Assembly: GCA_021783235.1 (NCBI GenBank) | Contig: JAJXUD010000030.1 | Coordinates: 1-49,295 of the forward strand | Source: Myxococcales bacterium | Lineage (GTDB): Bacteria > Myxococcota > Myxococcia > Myxococcales > JAKAPL01 | Direction: 5' to 3' | DNA length: 49,295 nt | In this document: in pieces, positions 23,806 to 32,892 of the stretch | Layout of the letters: every line of letters starts with the position of its first letter | How positions within the stretch are numbered: the first letter of the stretch is position 1 | Position numbers and translations under genes: made by a program | The notes under the pieces: generated by a model | Database searches by the model: none | What the model was told of the DNA's origin: nothing | The model's input: only the letters and a program-made list of their open reading frames with translations

Positions 23806-24666
23806 ATGAGACTGCGGCTCTTCGGCGCGGCGGCGCTGGTCGGCCTCTCGGCGCTCGCGCGCGCGCAGGTGGCCCCACAGAACCCTTACTTGCCCGACGC
23901 GGTGGCGGGCCCGCGCTCGATGGCCATGGGCGACGCCTTCCGGGCCGTCGGTACGAGCAACGACGCCATCGTCGAGGACCCGGCGGCGCTGGCGGTGACC
24001 CAGCGCTACGAGGTCGACGGCTTCTTCGGCTACTCCTTCGGCGCGCCGGCCACCTACTGGAACGGCTCGATCGTCGACGCCAGCTCCACGCCGGTCGCGA
24101 CCGGGATCTCCTACACGCACCTCGCATCGGGGAGCTCCTCCGACCGCTTCTCGGGCGCGAGCCTGCGGCTCGCCCTCGCCGTGCCGCTCTCCGATCAGAT
24201 TTTCATCGGCGTCTCGGGCGAGTGGCTGAACTACGGCCTCTCCGAGACCGTCCACGCCATCACGGGCGACGCCTCCCTCGTCATCAAGCCGATCGACATG
24301 CTGACCCTCGCTGCTATCGGGTACAACCTCATCGGCATCGAGAGCCTGCTCGCCCCCCGGGAGGTCGCCGTGGCCGCGGCGTACGGCTCGGACGAAACCT
24401 TCCACGTCGCGGGCGACGCCGTCGGGAACCTCTCCACGCCCTCGCTCGTGCTCGACTACCACCTCGGTGGCGAATACCTGCTCGCGAACCTCGTGGCCTT
24501 CCGTGCCGGCTGGATGTTCGACGGCCTGCTCGACTCGCACTTCCTGTCGGGTGGCGTCGGCCTCGTCACGCCGGGCGTCGGCCTGGACGTCGCCTACCGG
24601 CAGCAGCTCGGCGGCCTCGACGACAAGCTGCTCATCGTCGACATCAAGTTCTTCCTGCCCACCTAG
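23806..24666 (+). CDS. Predicted outer-membrane beta-barrel protein
   Basis: A 286-residue exported protein. MRLRLFGAAALVGLSALARAQ is a cleavable signal peptide. The mature start (SMAMGDAFRAVGTSNDAIVEDPAALA) matches the MG-AF-A...DPAAL pattern of FadL/PorV/UPF0164-type outer-membrane barrels. The rest alternates amphipathic strands (FSGASLRLALAVPL, IFIGVSGEWLNYGL, GVGLDVAYRQQLG), ending LLIVDIKFFLPT with an aromatic residue near the C-terminus. No ligand can be assigned. It stands alone, divergent from galU and ending 1 bp before the convergent TPR gene. Confidence 0.75.
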   Translation: MRLRLFGAAALVGLSALARAQVAPQNPYLPDAVAGPRSMAMGDAFRAVGTSNDAIVEDPAALAVTQRYEVDGFFGYSFGAPATYWNGSIVDASSTPVATGISYTHLASGSSSDRFSGASLRLALAVPLSDQIFIGVSGEWLNYGLSETVHAITGDASLVIKPIDMLTLAAIGYNLIGIESLLAPREVAVAAAYGSDETFHVAGDAVGNLSTPSLVLDYHLGGEYLLANLVAFRAGWMFDGLLDSHFLSGGVGLVTPGVGLDVAYRQQLGGLDDKLLIVDIKFFLPT

Positions 24667-24667
24667 G

Positions 24668-26419
24668 CTAGCCCGTCGCCTGCGTGCGGACCGCGGCGGC
24701 GCGGGCGCGCAGCTGCTGGGCACGCGCCGCGTCCGAGAGCTTCTCCTCGCAGTGCTGGGCCAGCCGCTCGAGCAGCTCGGCCTTCTGCGCTGGGTCCGCT
24801 TGCGCGGCCGCGGCCGTCTCGAGGAGCTCCGCTCCCTCGCGGTGGCGTCCCGCCGCGGCGCCGTTCGCGAGGAGCGCGTCGAGCGCCTCGGACGAGGTCG
24901 GATCCTGTCGGAACAGCTTGCGCCATTCGGCGTAGGCGAGCTCCGAGAGCCCCCGCTCGCCGAGCGTCTGGGCGAGCTCGTGGCGCAGCGTGGGGGCGTC
25001 CGGCGCACGCGCGTCGCGTTCGAGCTCCGCCTCGAGCAGCTCGCAGAGGGACGTCAGCTCACCGTTGCGCCGGTAGCTCTCCCGCAGAAACGTCACCGCT
25101 TCGCGATCCTCGGGATCCTCGCGCCGGACGATCTCCCAGGCCCGGCGGGCCTCGACGGGCTTTCCGAGCGGCCCCGCGTAGAGCTGCGCCACGCAGCGCC
25201 AGCCGCGCGCGAGATCCGCCGGCGGGATGCCCGGTCGCTCGAGCGCGAGCTCGAGGGCCCGGGCCGCCATGGGCTCGCCGAGCTTGGCCCCGATCTCCGC
25301 CCGGTCGATGAGGGCGGGCCAGAAATCCGGGACCATCTCGATGGCTCGGTCGAGGTCCTCGGCGGCGGCGGGAAGCTCCCCCCCGGCGCGTCGCCACTGG
25401 GAGCGCAGGTGCAGCGCGGCGGCGCGGGCCTCTCCGGCCTGGGCGCGAGCGACCCCCTCGTCGAGCGCCCGCGCGGCGCCGCTCCGGTCGTTCGTCTCGC
25501 GGAGGATCCGCACCTGCTCGCGGAGCGCCGGCAGACCCATTCCGGCCGCCGCGGCGGCGCCGTAGGCCGCGCTCGCCTCGGGCTTCCGATCCAGCTCGTC
25601 CTCCAGGATCTCGGCGAGCCGGGCGAGCTGCGCGGCCCGGCGGGGCCCGTCGCTGTGCTCCGCCTGGAACTGGCGGAGCCCAGCGAGCTCGGCCCAGAGC
25701 GCCCGTCCCAGGCAGAGCGTCTCGAGCTGGGAGGCCGCGAGGGCGTCGGAAGGATCCCGCCGCAGCGCCTCGCGGAGCCAGCTCCCGGCGACGAGCGGCT
25801 CGTTTCGCTGCAACGCCCGCAGCCCGAGCAATCGGGCGATCGTCGCCGCTCCCTTGCCGGTGCCGACGGCGAGCGCGCTGAGCGCCTGCAAGACCTCGAG
25901 CTCTCGGCCGGTCTCGACTCCGAGCTTGAGCAGCTCGATCACCGCCGTCTTCGCGAGCTCGGCGTCGCCCATCCGGACGGAGATCTGCGCGAGCCCTCGC
26001 CAGGCGGCCAGGCAGGCGAGCGCGTCGCCGGCCTGTCGCGAGAGCTGGAGCGCGTGCTCGTAGAGGCCGCGCGGCGGCGCCCCGAGCGAGTCGTGCAGCC
26101 GGGCCCGCCGCAGCGCCAGGCGGTTTCGGTCGCGAAAGAAGCCGAGCGACTCCGCGCGGCTCGCGAGCTCGGCCAGCGTGAGGTCGACCGTCGAGGAGTC
26201 TCCCAGCCGATCGGCGAGGGAGGCGCGGATCGCGAGCGCTCGCCGGTCGCCGGGAGTGGCTTCGAGCAGCCGCTCCGCGACCTGCAGTGCCATCGCGTGC
26301 TCGCCGATGCGGCGGGTCGCGCGCAGCTGCCGGCGAAGCGCCCGGAGCGTTCCCCCGGTCCTCCGCGAGCGGACGTCTTCCACGTCGCCGATCTTCGAAG
26401 GTGGGCCCGCGCCGGTCAA
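24668..26419 (-). CDS. Tetratricopeptide-repeat-rich cytoplasmic protein
   Basis: A 583-residue Ala/Leu/Arg/Glu-rich helical protein without signal peptide or membrane spans. Helix pairs such as QVAERLLEATPGDRRALAIRA, LSELAYAEWRKLF and AAEDLDRAIEMVPDFWPALI have TPR-type spacing over most of the length. Such proteins scaffold other proteins; the partner is unknown. The start is assigned to TTG 26419 because GGGAGG precedes it at ideal spacing and no ATG occurs nearby; a GTG about 30 bp further in is the alternative. It is divergent from the UDP-sugar dehydrogenase gene. Confidence 0.78.
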   Translation of the reverse strand: MTGAGPPSKIGDVEDVRSRRTGGTLRALRRQLRATRRIGEHAMALQVAERLLEATPGDRRALAIRASLADRLGDSSTVDLTLAELASRAESLGFFRDRNRLALRRARLHDSLGAPPRGLYEHALQLSRQAGDALACLAAWRGLAQISVRMGDAELAKTAVIELLKLGVETGRELEVLQALSALAVGTGKGAATIARLLGLRALQRNEPLVAGSWLREALRRDPSDALAASQLETLCLGRALWAELAGLRQFQAEHSDGPRRAAQLARLAEILEDELDRKPEASAAYGAAAAAGMGLPALREQVRILRETNDRSGAARALDEGVARAQAGEARAAALHLRSQWRRAGGELPAAAEDLDRAIEMVPDFWPALIDRAEIGAKLGEPMAARALELALERPGIPPADLARGWRCVAQLYAGPLGKPVEARRAWEIVRREDPEDREAVTFLRESYRRNGELTSLCELLEAELERDARAPDAPTLRHELAQTLGERGLSELAYAEWRKLFRQDPTSSEALDALLANGAAAGRHREGAELLETAAAAQADPAQKAELLERLAQHCEEKLSDAARAQQLRARAAAVRTQATG

Positions 26420-26474
26420 GTGACCTCCCTCGAATGGCCGCGCGCCCTCGCGTCACGAACCCAAGGGGGGCGGC

Positions 26475-26503
26475 TTGACGCGGAGCGTTCGCGCCAATAC
26501 CAA
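26475..26503 (+). promoter_or_regulatory. Candidate promoter for the UDP-sugar dehydrogenase gene
   Basis: TTGACG (26475-26480) and TACCAA (26498-26503) are spaced by 17 nt. Initiation near 26510 would give a leader of about 40 nt. Confidence 0.45.
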
Positions 26504-26550
26504 TGGGCGGGAAGCCGAGGGGGAGTTCGCCCTCGCGAATCGAGGAAGCG

Positions 26551-27861
26551 ATGCAGCTCTTGGAGCGAATCCAGAAGCGCGAGGCGAAGATCGGGGTCGT
26601 CGGACTCGGCTACGTCGGGCTGCCGCTCTCCCTCGCCTTCGCGCGCAGCGGCTACTCGGTGGTCGGGCTCGACGTCGACGCCCGCAAGATCGAGAAGATC
26701 GCCGCCGGGGAGAGCTACATCCGCCACATTCCCGCCTCCGCCATCCGCGCGGAGACCGAGGCCGGCCGCTTCTCCGCCACCACCGACTTCGCGGCGGCCA
26801 AGGCGCTCGATTGCCTCGTCATCTGCGTGCCCACCCCGCTCACCGCCGCGCGGGAGCCCGACCTCTCCTACATCGTCGGGACCGGCGAGAGCCTCTGGCC
26901 GCACCTCAAGGCGGGCCAGCTCGTCGTTCTCGAGAGCACGACGTACCCCGGGACCACCGACGAGTGCCTGCGGCCCATCCTCGAGAAGAGCGGGCTCAAG
27001 GCGGGGGCGGACTTCCACCTCGCCTTCAGCCCCGAGCGCGAGGACCCCGGCAACCCGAATTTCCACACGCAGAAGATCCCGAAGGTGGTCGGCGGGACGA
27101 CGCCCGCCTGCCTCGAGGCCGCCATGGCGCTCTACGGCTCCGCGATCGAGCGGGTGGTGCCGGTCTCCTCGACGCGGGCCGCCGAGCTGACGAAGCTCCT
27201 CGAGAACATCTACCGATCCGTCAACATCGCCCTCGTCAACGAGCTCAAGATGCTCTGCCACCGGATGGGCATCGACGTCTTCGAGGTGATCGACGCGGCC
27301 GCGACCAAGCCCTTCGGCTTCCAGGCCTTCTACCCGGGGCCCGGCCTGGGCGGCCACTGCATCCCCATCGACCCCTTCTACCTGACCTGGAAGGCGCGCG
27401 AGTACGAGTTCTCCACCCGTTTCATCGAGCTCGCTGGCGAGGTCAACACCGGGATGCCGCTCTACGTCGTCCAGCGGACCATGGACGCCTTGAACGAGCA
27501 GGGGAAGGCGATGAAGGGCTCGAAGATCCTCGTGATGGGGATCGCCTACAAGCGCGACGTCGACGACATGCGCGAGAGCCCCGCCATCCGGGTCATCGAG
27601 CTCCTCGAGGAGAAGGGGGCCGAGGTCTCCTATCACGATCCCTATGTGCCGCAGGTGCCTCCCATGCGGGCGCACAAGGTCGAGCTCGCCTCGGTGCCCT
27701 TCACGCCCGAGGAGCTCCGCCGCCACGACGCGGCCGTCATCGTGACCGACCACTCGTCGCTGGACTACCAGGCGCTCGTGGACAACGTGCCGCTGGTCGT
27801 GGACACGCGCCGCGCAACCCAGAAGGTCACGCGGCACCGCGAGCGGATTCGGGTGGCCTGA
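26551..27861 (+). CDS. UDP-sugar 6-dehydrogenase, WbpA-like (nucleotide sugar dehydrogenase)
   Basis: A 436-residue protein of the UDP-glucose/GDP-mannose dehydrogenase family. The NAD-binding motif GLGYVG (18-23) is followed by [20 protein letters not shown] and the catalytic segment [11 protein letters not shown] with nucleophile C270. The C-terminal domain ([23 protein letters not shown]) binds the UDP moiety. Subfamily features are closest to WbpA/UDP-N-acetylglucosamine 6-dehydrogenases, but UDP-glucose cannot be excluded. ATG 26551 is preceded by GAGGAAG. The product would supply UDP-uronic acids for surface polysaccharide. The gene appears monocistronic. Confidence 0.92.
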   Translation: MQLLERIQKREAKIGVVGLGYVGLPLSLAFARSGYSVVGLDVDARKIEKIAAGESYIRHIPASAIRAETEAGRFSATTDFAAAKALDCLVICVPTPLTAAREPDLSYIVGTGESLWPHLKAGQLVVLESTTYPGTTDECLRPILEKSGLKAGADFHLAFSPEREDPGNPNFHTQKIPKVVGGTTPACLEAAMALYGSAIERVVPVSSTRAAELTKLLENIYRSVNIALVNELKMLCHRMGIDVFEVIDAAATKPFGFQAFYPGPGLGGHCIPIDPFYLTWKAREYEFSTRFIELAGEVNTGMPLYVVQRTMDALNEQGKAMKGSKILVMGIAYKRDVDDMRESPAIRVIELLEEKGAEVSYHDPYVPQVPPMRAHKVELASVPFTPEELRRHDAAVIVTDHSSLDYQALVDNVPLVVDTRRATQKVTRHRERIRVA

Positions 27862-27868
27862 AGCGGAA

Positions 27869-28660
27869 TCAGTTGAGAACGCGCCAACCCACCGGGATCT
27901 CCGCGTCCGAAGGCGAGAGCCGCGCCGCCGGCGGAACGGCCTGGTCGAACTCGATGCCCGCCGCGAAGTCCTTGCCCCAGGCGACGAGGAGGTTCACCTC
28001 CCGGGCGTCGAGCAGGCCGATCACCCGGGCCCAGAGCCGGTCGAAGCGCGGCCGCTCGAATGCCTCGAGCAGGCCGTCCACCGGGTCGTAGTCGGCGACC
28101 TCGGCCTGTGACCTTCGGTACTCGTTCCGATCCCACGGCGTGAGCGGCTCCTGCTTGGCGCGGGAGATGGCCGACTCGATGCTGTCGACGCTCGCCCGCC
28201 AGCGCTCGCCGATCTGGACGATTTCGAGGGCCTTCTCCTCCGGCAGTCCGCGCCGACGCAGCTCCTCGCCCTCGTCCCGCGTCAGGTGGAAAAGGAGGAT
28301 CCGCCACATCCAGTGCCACTTGGGCTCATGGGCGCAGGCGGCCTCGAACCAGGCGCAGAGGGCGCGCGCCTCCTCCGGGCCGCCCTGCTCGGCGATCTCC
28401 GCGAGGAGCTTCTCGGTGAGGCGACGCACCTTCCGTGCGTAGACCGGGCGGTCTCCGTCGTCCGGGAGGCGCCGCTCGGCCCGCACGAACCGGCGGAAGG
28501 CCTCGAGCACGAGACCCGGGAGGCGAAAGCTGAGCCCGAGCTCGGGCCAGAGCGGCATCACCCGGTCGAGCGCGAGGTACTGGAGGGCAAGGCGCCACTC
28601 CACCCGCTCGCTCGCCTCGGCGAAAGCCTCGAGCTGGGACGGCTGGACGATCGTTTCCAT
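27869..28660 (-). CDS. Hypothetical helical protein
   Basis: A 263-residue protein I do not recognise. It is predicted to be mostly helical and cytoplasmic, with many Trp and Arg/Glu residues (RVEWRLALQYLALDRVMPLW, HEPKWHWMWRILLFHLT, WRASVDSIESAISRAK). The C-terminal 90 residues alternate strands and helices (DYDPVDGLLEAFERPRFDR). No catalytic motif stands out. ATG 28660 (METIVQPS) is chosen because GAGGG precedes it; an ATG at 28681 is the alternative. It ends 7 bp after the convergent dehydrogenase gene. Confidence 0.7.
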   Translation of the reverse strand: METIVQPSQLEAFAEASERVEWRLALQYLALDRVMPLWPELGLSFRLPGLVLEAFRRFVRAERRLPDDGDRPVYARKVRRLTEKLLAEIAEQGGPEEARALCAWFEAACAHEPKWHWMWRILLFHLTRDEGEELRRRGLPEEKALEIVQIGERWRASVDSIESAISRAKQEPLTPWDRNEYRRSQAEVADYDPVDGLLEAFERPRFDRLWARVIGLLDAREVNLLVAWGKDFAAGIEFDQAVPPAARLSPSDAEIPVGWRVLN

Positions 28661-28764
28661 CTCGGCCCTCGAATCTAGCAAGGGCCCCGGACGCCCTCAA
28701 CTGGGGTTACATTCACTCCCCGCGAGGAGTGGCTATGCTCCGCTCGCCCAGCAGGAGGAATCCG

Positions 28765-29592
28765 ATGCCGCTCGACCTTCGCTCCACCGTCAGGCTGAAC
28801 AACGGGGTCCTCATGCCGCGCCTCGGGCTCGGCGTCTACCAGCTGGGCGCCGGCCGAGAGACCCGGGACGCCGTGCGGGCGGCGCTCGAGGTCGGCTACC
28901 GGCTCTTCGATACGGCGAAGCTCTACGGCAACGAGGCGGACGTCGGCGAGGCGCTGCGGGAGAGCGGGGTGCCCCGCGACCAGCTCTTCGTGACGACGAA
29001 GCTCTGGAACGAGGATCAGGGCTACGATCAGGCCCTGCGGGCCTTCGACGCCTCTCTCGACCGGCTCCGCCTCGAGCAGATCGATCTCTACCTCGTCCAC
29101 TTTCCGGTCCCGCGGCTGCGGCGCGAGAGCTGGCGCGCCCTCGAGCGGATCCTCGCCGAGGGGCGGGCCCGCGCCGTCGGCGTCAGCAACTACACCGTTC
29201 GCCACCTCGAGGAGCTCTACCGCGACTCCCGGCTCGTCCCGGCGGTGAACCAGATCGAGCTCTCGCCTTTCCTCCAGCAGCGCGAGCTCGTCGAGCACTG
29301 CCGCGCCCACGGCATCCAGGTCGAGGCCTACGCGCCCTTGACCGCGGCCCACAAGCTGCGCGACCGGCGCGTCGCGGAGATCGCCCGTCGCCACGGCCGC
29401 ACCAACGCCCAGATCCTGCTGCGCTGGAGCCTCGAGCAGGGGCACGTGATCATCCCCAAGTCTCGCCACCCGAGCCGCATCGACGAGAACGCGCGGATCT
29501 TCGACTTCGAGCTCTCGTCGGCGGACCGCCTCGCGCTCGGCGCCCTCGACGAGGGCTTCCGCAGCTCGTGGGATCCCACCGACGTCCCGTGA
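28765..29592 (+). CDS. Aldo/keto reductase
   Basis: A 275-residue NADPH-dependent oxidoreductase of the AKR superfamily (TIM barrel). The catalytic tetrad is visible: Asp and Tyr in FDTAKLYGNE, Lys in FVTTKLW and His in YLVHFP. The signature GVSNYTVRHLEEL and cofactor-binding VIIPKSRHPSRIDEN are intact. The length is typical of the 2,5-diketogluconate reductase-like branch. ATG 28765 follows AGGAGGAATCCG, an excellent ribosome binding site, and is preferred over ATG 28729. The gene stands alone, followed by a hairpin shared with the convergent gene. Confidence 0.93.
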   Translation: MPLDLRSTVRLNNGVLMPRLGLGVYQLGAGRETRDAVRAALEVGYRLFDTAKLYGNEADVGEALRESGVPRDQLFVTTKLWNEDQGYDQALRAFDASLDRLRLEQIDLYLVHFPVPRLRRESWRALERILAEGRARAVGVSNYTVRHLEELYRDSRLVPAVNQIELSPFLQQRELVEHCRAHGIQVEAYAPLTAAHKLRDRRVAEIARRHGRTNAQILLRWSLEQGHVIIPKSRHPSRIDENARIFDFELSSADRLALGALDEGFRSSWDPTDVP

Positions 29593-29606
29593 GCGGCCCG
29601 GCTTTG

Positions 29607-29630
29607 CGGGGCGGGCCCGAGGCCGCCCCG
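29607..29630. terminator. Hairpin between convergent genes
   Basis: CGGGGCGG (29607-29614) pairs perfectly with CCGCCCCG (29623-29630) around an 8-nt loop in the 40-bp gap between two converging genes. There is no U-tract. It could serve both directions as a GC-type terminator or mRNA 3' stabiliser. Confidence 0.5.
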
Positions 29631-29632
29631 GC

Positions 29633-30943
29633 CTACTGCGCCTGGCCCAGCGCGTTCACCGTGACCGTCGAGCTCGCGTACGACGAGCTCGTCGAGTTGT
29701 AGTCGCGCTCCTGGCAGCTGATGTTCCCGCCCGCCTGCTGGGCGCAGACCACGTAGCCGTACTGGTCGGAGGAGGAGCTGTCGAGCGGCGCCCCGCCCAC
29801 GCCGACCACGAGCTCGGTCTGGCCCGAGGCGGTCGTCTGGACCCGGTAGGTGTGGTCGTGGCCGACGAGCAGGAGCGTGTACGGGTACTGGTCGATGATC
29901 TGGTCGGAGGCGCCGCAGCCGGTGCACTTGCTGCCGTCGTAGTCGGGCTCGTGCCTGACGACGAAGGTGTAGGTCGTCTGCGGCTTCATCGCCGTGGCGA
30001 GCCAGGAGGCCTGCGCCGCGTCCCACTCGTTCGCCGCCACGAAGACGAACTTGGCCGTCCAGGGGTTCGCGGAGTCGCTCGAGGAGACGTTCACCGAGTA
30101 GTAGGCGTTCTGGCCGCCGAGCGTCGAGGCCGTGGACGGCGTGAGGCCGACGCCGCCGAGCAGGGTCGAGAGGAACGTCGAGTAGTTCTGGCTGATGCCG
30201 TCGGTGTTGCCGCTGCCGCAGTTCGACTTCGTGTAGCCCGTACACTCGTGGTTGCCCATGGCGAGGAAGATCTGGCCCGTGTAGGGGGCGGCGCCGGTGA
30301 GGTAGTCTTGGGCCTGCGTCTCGCACGTCGAGCCGCAATACATGTAGTCGCCCGTCGCCACGACGAAAGGTGGGTGGGGCGTCGCGCTCTCCAGGTCCTG
30401 GTAGATCTGCCGGACCACCGCGGTCGGGTAGGTTCCGTCCGAGTTGCCTGGGCGGGAGTCGCCCATCACGCCGAAGACGAGCTGCGGGATCTGACCGCCG
30501 CCCGGGCCGATCGGCCCCTTCGACCCGCCATAGCTGCCGGTCAGCCCGCCCGAGCCCGACGAGCCGCTCGACCCCGACCCCGAGCTCGAGCCGCCGCCGC
30601 TGCTGCTGCCGCCGCAGGCGGTATAGCTGCCGCTCTTGCCGTTGCAGGGATCCGACTGGCTGCAGCCACCGCCCGAGGCGAGGTCGCAGTACCAGCTCCC
30701 CCAGCACTTCGTCCCGCTCGGGCAGGTGAGGTAGCCGCTCGACCGGGTGGAGCTGGCCGAGGCCTGCTCCGAGCAGCAGGCGGAAGAGCAGCCGCACGAG
30801 GCGCCACCGGTCGAGCCGCCCCCCGAGCCGCCCGTGCCGCCGCTCGATCCCCCCGTGGTGCCGGCCGTGCCGAGCGAGGTCGAGCCGCAGCCGGCGAAGG
30901 CGACGGCGAAGGCGAGAAGAAAGAGATGGGCGGCGTGGCGCAT
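29633..30943 (-). CDS. Exported metallophosphoesterase lipoprotein
   Basis: A 436-residue protein with lipoprotein signal MRHAAHLFLLAFAVAFAGC. Residues 20-150 are low complexity: Gly/Ser/Thr linkers surround a Cys-rich module of about 65 residues (CGCSSACC ... CPSGTKCWGSWYC ... CNGKSG). Residues from about 155 are a calcineurin-like phosphoesterase domain with the metal-ligand motifs GDSRPGN, TGDYMY, GNHECTG, RHEPDYDG and GHDHTYR all present. It should act outside the inner membrane on an unknown phosphoester. The C-terminus is Ser/Thr-rich. Confidence 0.88.
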   Translation of the reverse strand: MRHAAHLFLLAFAVAFAGCGSTSLGTAGTTGGSSGGTGGSGGGSTGGASCGCSSACCSEQASASSTRSSGYLTCPSGTKCWGSWYCDLASGGGCSQSDPCNGKSGSYTACGGSSSGGGSSSGSGSSGSSGSGGLTGSYGGSKGPIGPGGGQIPQLVFGVMGDSRPGNSDGTYPTAVVRQIYQDLESATPHPPFVVATGDYMYCGSTCETQAQDYLTGAAPYTGQIFLAMGNHECTGYTKSNCGSGNTDGISQNYSTFLSTLLGGVGLTPSTASTLGGQNAYYSVNVSSSDSANPWTAKFVFVAANEWDAAQASWLATAMKPQTTYTFVVRHEPDYDGSKCTGCGASDQIIDQYPYTLLLVGHDHTYRVQTTASGQTELVVGVGGAPLDSSSSDQYGYVVCAQQAGGNISCQERDYNSTSSSYASSTVTVNALGQAQ

Positions 30944-31072
30944 GGGGAGGCCTCGTTCGATGTGCGGTCATCCTGCCAGGCCCCCCGGGGGCGGAGGCAA
31001 GCCCCCCTTTACGAGCCCTTCACACTTCGACACCCTCGCGTGACGAGCCGCCGCTAGTGTCGTCCATCACGC

Positions 31073-31261
31073 ATGATGAGCGAGCGCGATCGGGGAAAGG
31101 TCTCCGTCGACCTGCCGAAGGAGATGCTGCGCGAGCTGGAGCGGCTCGCGAAGCGGCTCGATCGGTCGCGCAGCTGGGTCGTGCAGCAGGCCTGGCGGCT
31201 CTCGCGCGAGCGGATCCGCACCCTGCCGTCGCCGCGGGACATGAGCCTGCCGCGTCGCTGA
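31073..31261 (+). CDS. Small ribbon-helix-helix DNA-binding protein
   Basis: A 62-residue protein starting at ATG 31073 (or 31076). The strand KVSVDLPKEMLRELERLAKR followed by DRSRSWVVQQAWRLSRER is the ribbon-helix-helix (CopG/Arc-type) pattern, so it is probably a dimeric repressor. Antitoxins share this fold, but no toxin gene follows: the next gene is convergent. It may regulate itself or a distant target. The ribosome binding site is not obvious. Confidence 0.8.
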   Translation: MMSERDRGKVSVDLPKEMLRELERLAKRLDRSRSWVVQQAWRLSRERIRTLPSPRDMSLPRR

Positions 31262-31291
31262 GGCGAAGGCCAAGCCCCCGTCACCCCGAGC

Positions 31292-31313
31292 GCGGCGAGG
31301 GAGCCCTCGCCGC
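31292..31313. terminator. Strong hairpin between convergent genes
   Basis: GCGGCGAGGG (31292-31301) and CCCTCGCCGC (31304-31313) are perfect reverse complements with a 2-nt spacer (realistically 9 bp with a 4-nt loop). It lies directly between the stop codons of the small DNA-binding protein gene and the GT4 gene, so it likely terminates both. Confidence 0.6.
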
Positions 31314-31315
31314 CG

Positions 31316-32812
31316 CTATCGCCCCGTCCGCAGCGGCCGAACCACGCCCGGATCGGCCGTGGCGCGGCGGGCCAGCCGGTCCACCGCGCTCGTCAGATGC
31401 TCCGCGAGCAGCTCGAGGGCGATCTCCTGATCGCGGTCCACCTCGCCACGTCCATTGCGCCAGCTGACCGCGAGCGAGCCCGCCTGCTCGCTGCCGAGCG
31501 GCAGCCGGACCTCCACCGGTGCGGCGAGGGGGCTCTCGTCGAGCTGCCAGGTGAAGAGCGCCGCCTGCCGGCTGCCGGGGGCCGCGTGGCTCCGGAGCTC
31601 GAGCCGCAGCTCCTGCGCCCCGAGCAGCGGCGCGAGCTCCTCGAGCGTCTCCCAGAGCTCCTCGCGCCCCTCCGCCTGCCGAATCCGCTCTCCGGCCTCG
31701 CGCACCGCCGCGCGCAGCGAGAGGTTCCGCTCGCGGATCTCGGTCAGCGTCGCCCCGGGCGGCGGCCGGATTCCATTCAAGTAGCCGAGCTTGCGGATCA
31801 GCACCGCGCAGACGGCCCCCACCGCGACGAGCAGCAGCGCCGACTGCATGCCGGACGAGAAGGTGAGGGCGAGCGCCACCGCGCCGAGGAAGAGGCAGAG
31901 GCCGTAGAGCATCAGCACGGCCCGCCGTTGGGTGTAGCCGAGCGCGAGCAGCCGGTGGTGGATGTGCTCCCGGTCGGCCGAGAACATCGAGCGGCCCCGG
32001 AGGAAGCGCCGGATCATGGCGAGCATCGTGTCCATGATGGGCAGCCCGAGCGCGATGACCGGCACGAGCAGCGCCACCGTGGTCGAGCTCTTCTGCGACG
32101 TCTGCAGCGAGGTGACCGCGAGCGCGTAGCCGAGGAACATCGAGCCGCAGTCGCCCATGAAGATCGAGGCGGGGTTGAAGTTGAAGATGAGGAAGCCGAG
32201 CACGGCCCCGCCGAGCGACGCCATGTAGAGCGACATGAGGAGGTCGCTCCGGAAGAGCGACATCGCGAAGGTGGTGACGATGCCGAAGAAGGCGACGCCG
32301 CCCGCGAGGCCGTCGAGCCCGTCGATGAGGTTGAAGGCGTTGACGAGCCCGACGATCCAGAGGAGCGTCACCGCGGGCGCGAGCGGCCCGAGCCGGAGGG
32401 TCCCCGCGAAGGGGAGCGCCACCTCCTCGATCCGCAGCCCCCAGTGCCAGCAGGCGAGCGCGACGGCGAACTGCACCGCGAACTTCGCCTTGGCGCCGAG
32501 CCCGCGCAGGTCGTCGACGAGCCCGAGTCCGAAGATGACGAGGCCGCCCAAGACGAGCGCGAGCGCCTGCGCCTTGTGGGCGTAAAACCGCTGCGAGATC
32601 TCGTTCGCGTGGAAAAAGAGCCCCACGAGCGGCGCGTAGAAGGCCGCCGCGATGGCGATGCCGCCCAGCCGCGGGATGGGCGCCGCGTGGATCTTGCGCG
32701 AGCTGCGGCCGTGGTCGACGAGGCCGAGCCTCCGCGCCATCGCCTTGACGACGGGGACGAGCGCGGTCGAGAGGCCGAGCGACACCAGAAAGGCGATGAG
32801 GAACGTCAGCAT
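31316..32812 (-). CDS. GT4-family polyprenyl-phosphate sugar-1-phosphate transferase (WecA-like) with C-terminal GAF-like extension
   Basis: A 498-residue protein. Residues 1-345 are a WecA/MraY-type integral membrane enzyme with about eleven spans and the motifs GLVDDLRG, NAFNLIDGLDGLAGG, FMGDCGS and HIHHRLLALG. It would start a surface polysaccharide by loading a sugar 1-phosphate onto undecaprenyl phosphate. Residues 355-498 form an extra soluble region: a coiled segment (LTEIRERNLSLRAAVREAGE) and a beta-rich part ending in a long helix (EIALELLAEHLTSAVDRLARR), similar to a GAF domain. The 80-bp gap from asnB on the same strand suggests co-transcription. Confidence 0.9.
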   Translation of the reverse strand: MLTFLIAFLVSLGLSTALVPVVKAMARRLGLVDHGRSSRKIHAAPIPRLGGIAIAAAFYAPLVGLFFHANEISQRFYAHKAQALALVLGGLVIFGLGLVDDLRGLGAKAKFAVQFAVALACWHWGLRIEEVALPFAGTLRLGPLAPAVTLLWIVGLVNAFNLIDGLDGLAGGVAFFGIVTTFAMSLFRSDLLMSLYMASLGGAVLGFLIFNFNPASIFMGDCGSMFLGYALAVTSLQTSQKSSTTVALLVPVIALGLPIMDTMLAMIRRFLRGRSMFSADREHIHHRLLALGYTQRRAVLMLYGLCLFLGAVALALTFSSGMQSALLLVAVGAVCAVLIRKLGYLNGIRPPPGATLTEIRERNLSLRAAVREAGERIRQAEGREELWETLEELAPLLGAQELRLELRSHAAPGSRQAALFTWQLDESPLAAPVEVRLPLGSEQAGSLAVSWRNGRGEVDRDQEIALELLAEHLTSAVDRLARRATADPGVVRPLRTGR

Positions 32813-32892
32813 GATCGAGGCGATCGGCCGGGCGCAAAGCGCCCCGACCCCCGAAGCTCAATCTACCTGGTGCCCGGGCGTGGGCACAACAT

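Noticed and set aside
31073-31261. Toxin-antitoxin antitoxin
   Set aside because: The ribbon-helix-helix fold fits, but no toxin-like gene is adjacent; the neighbours are convergent or divergent.
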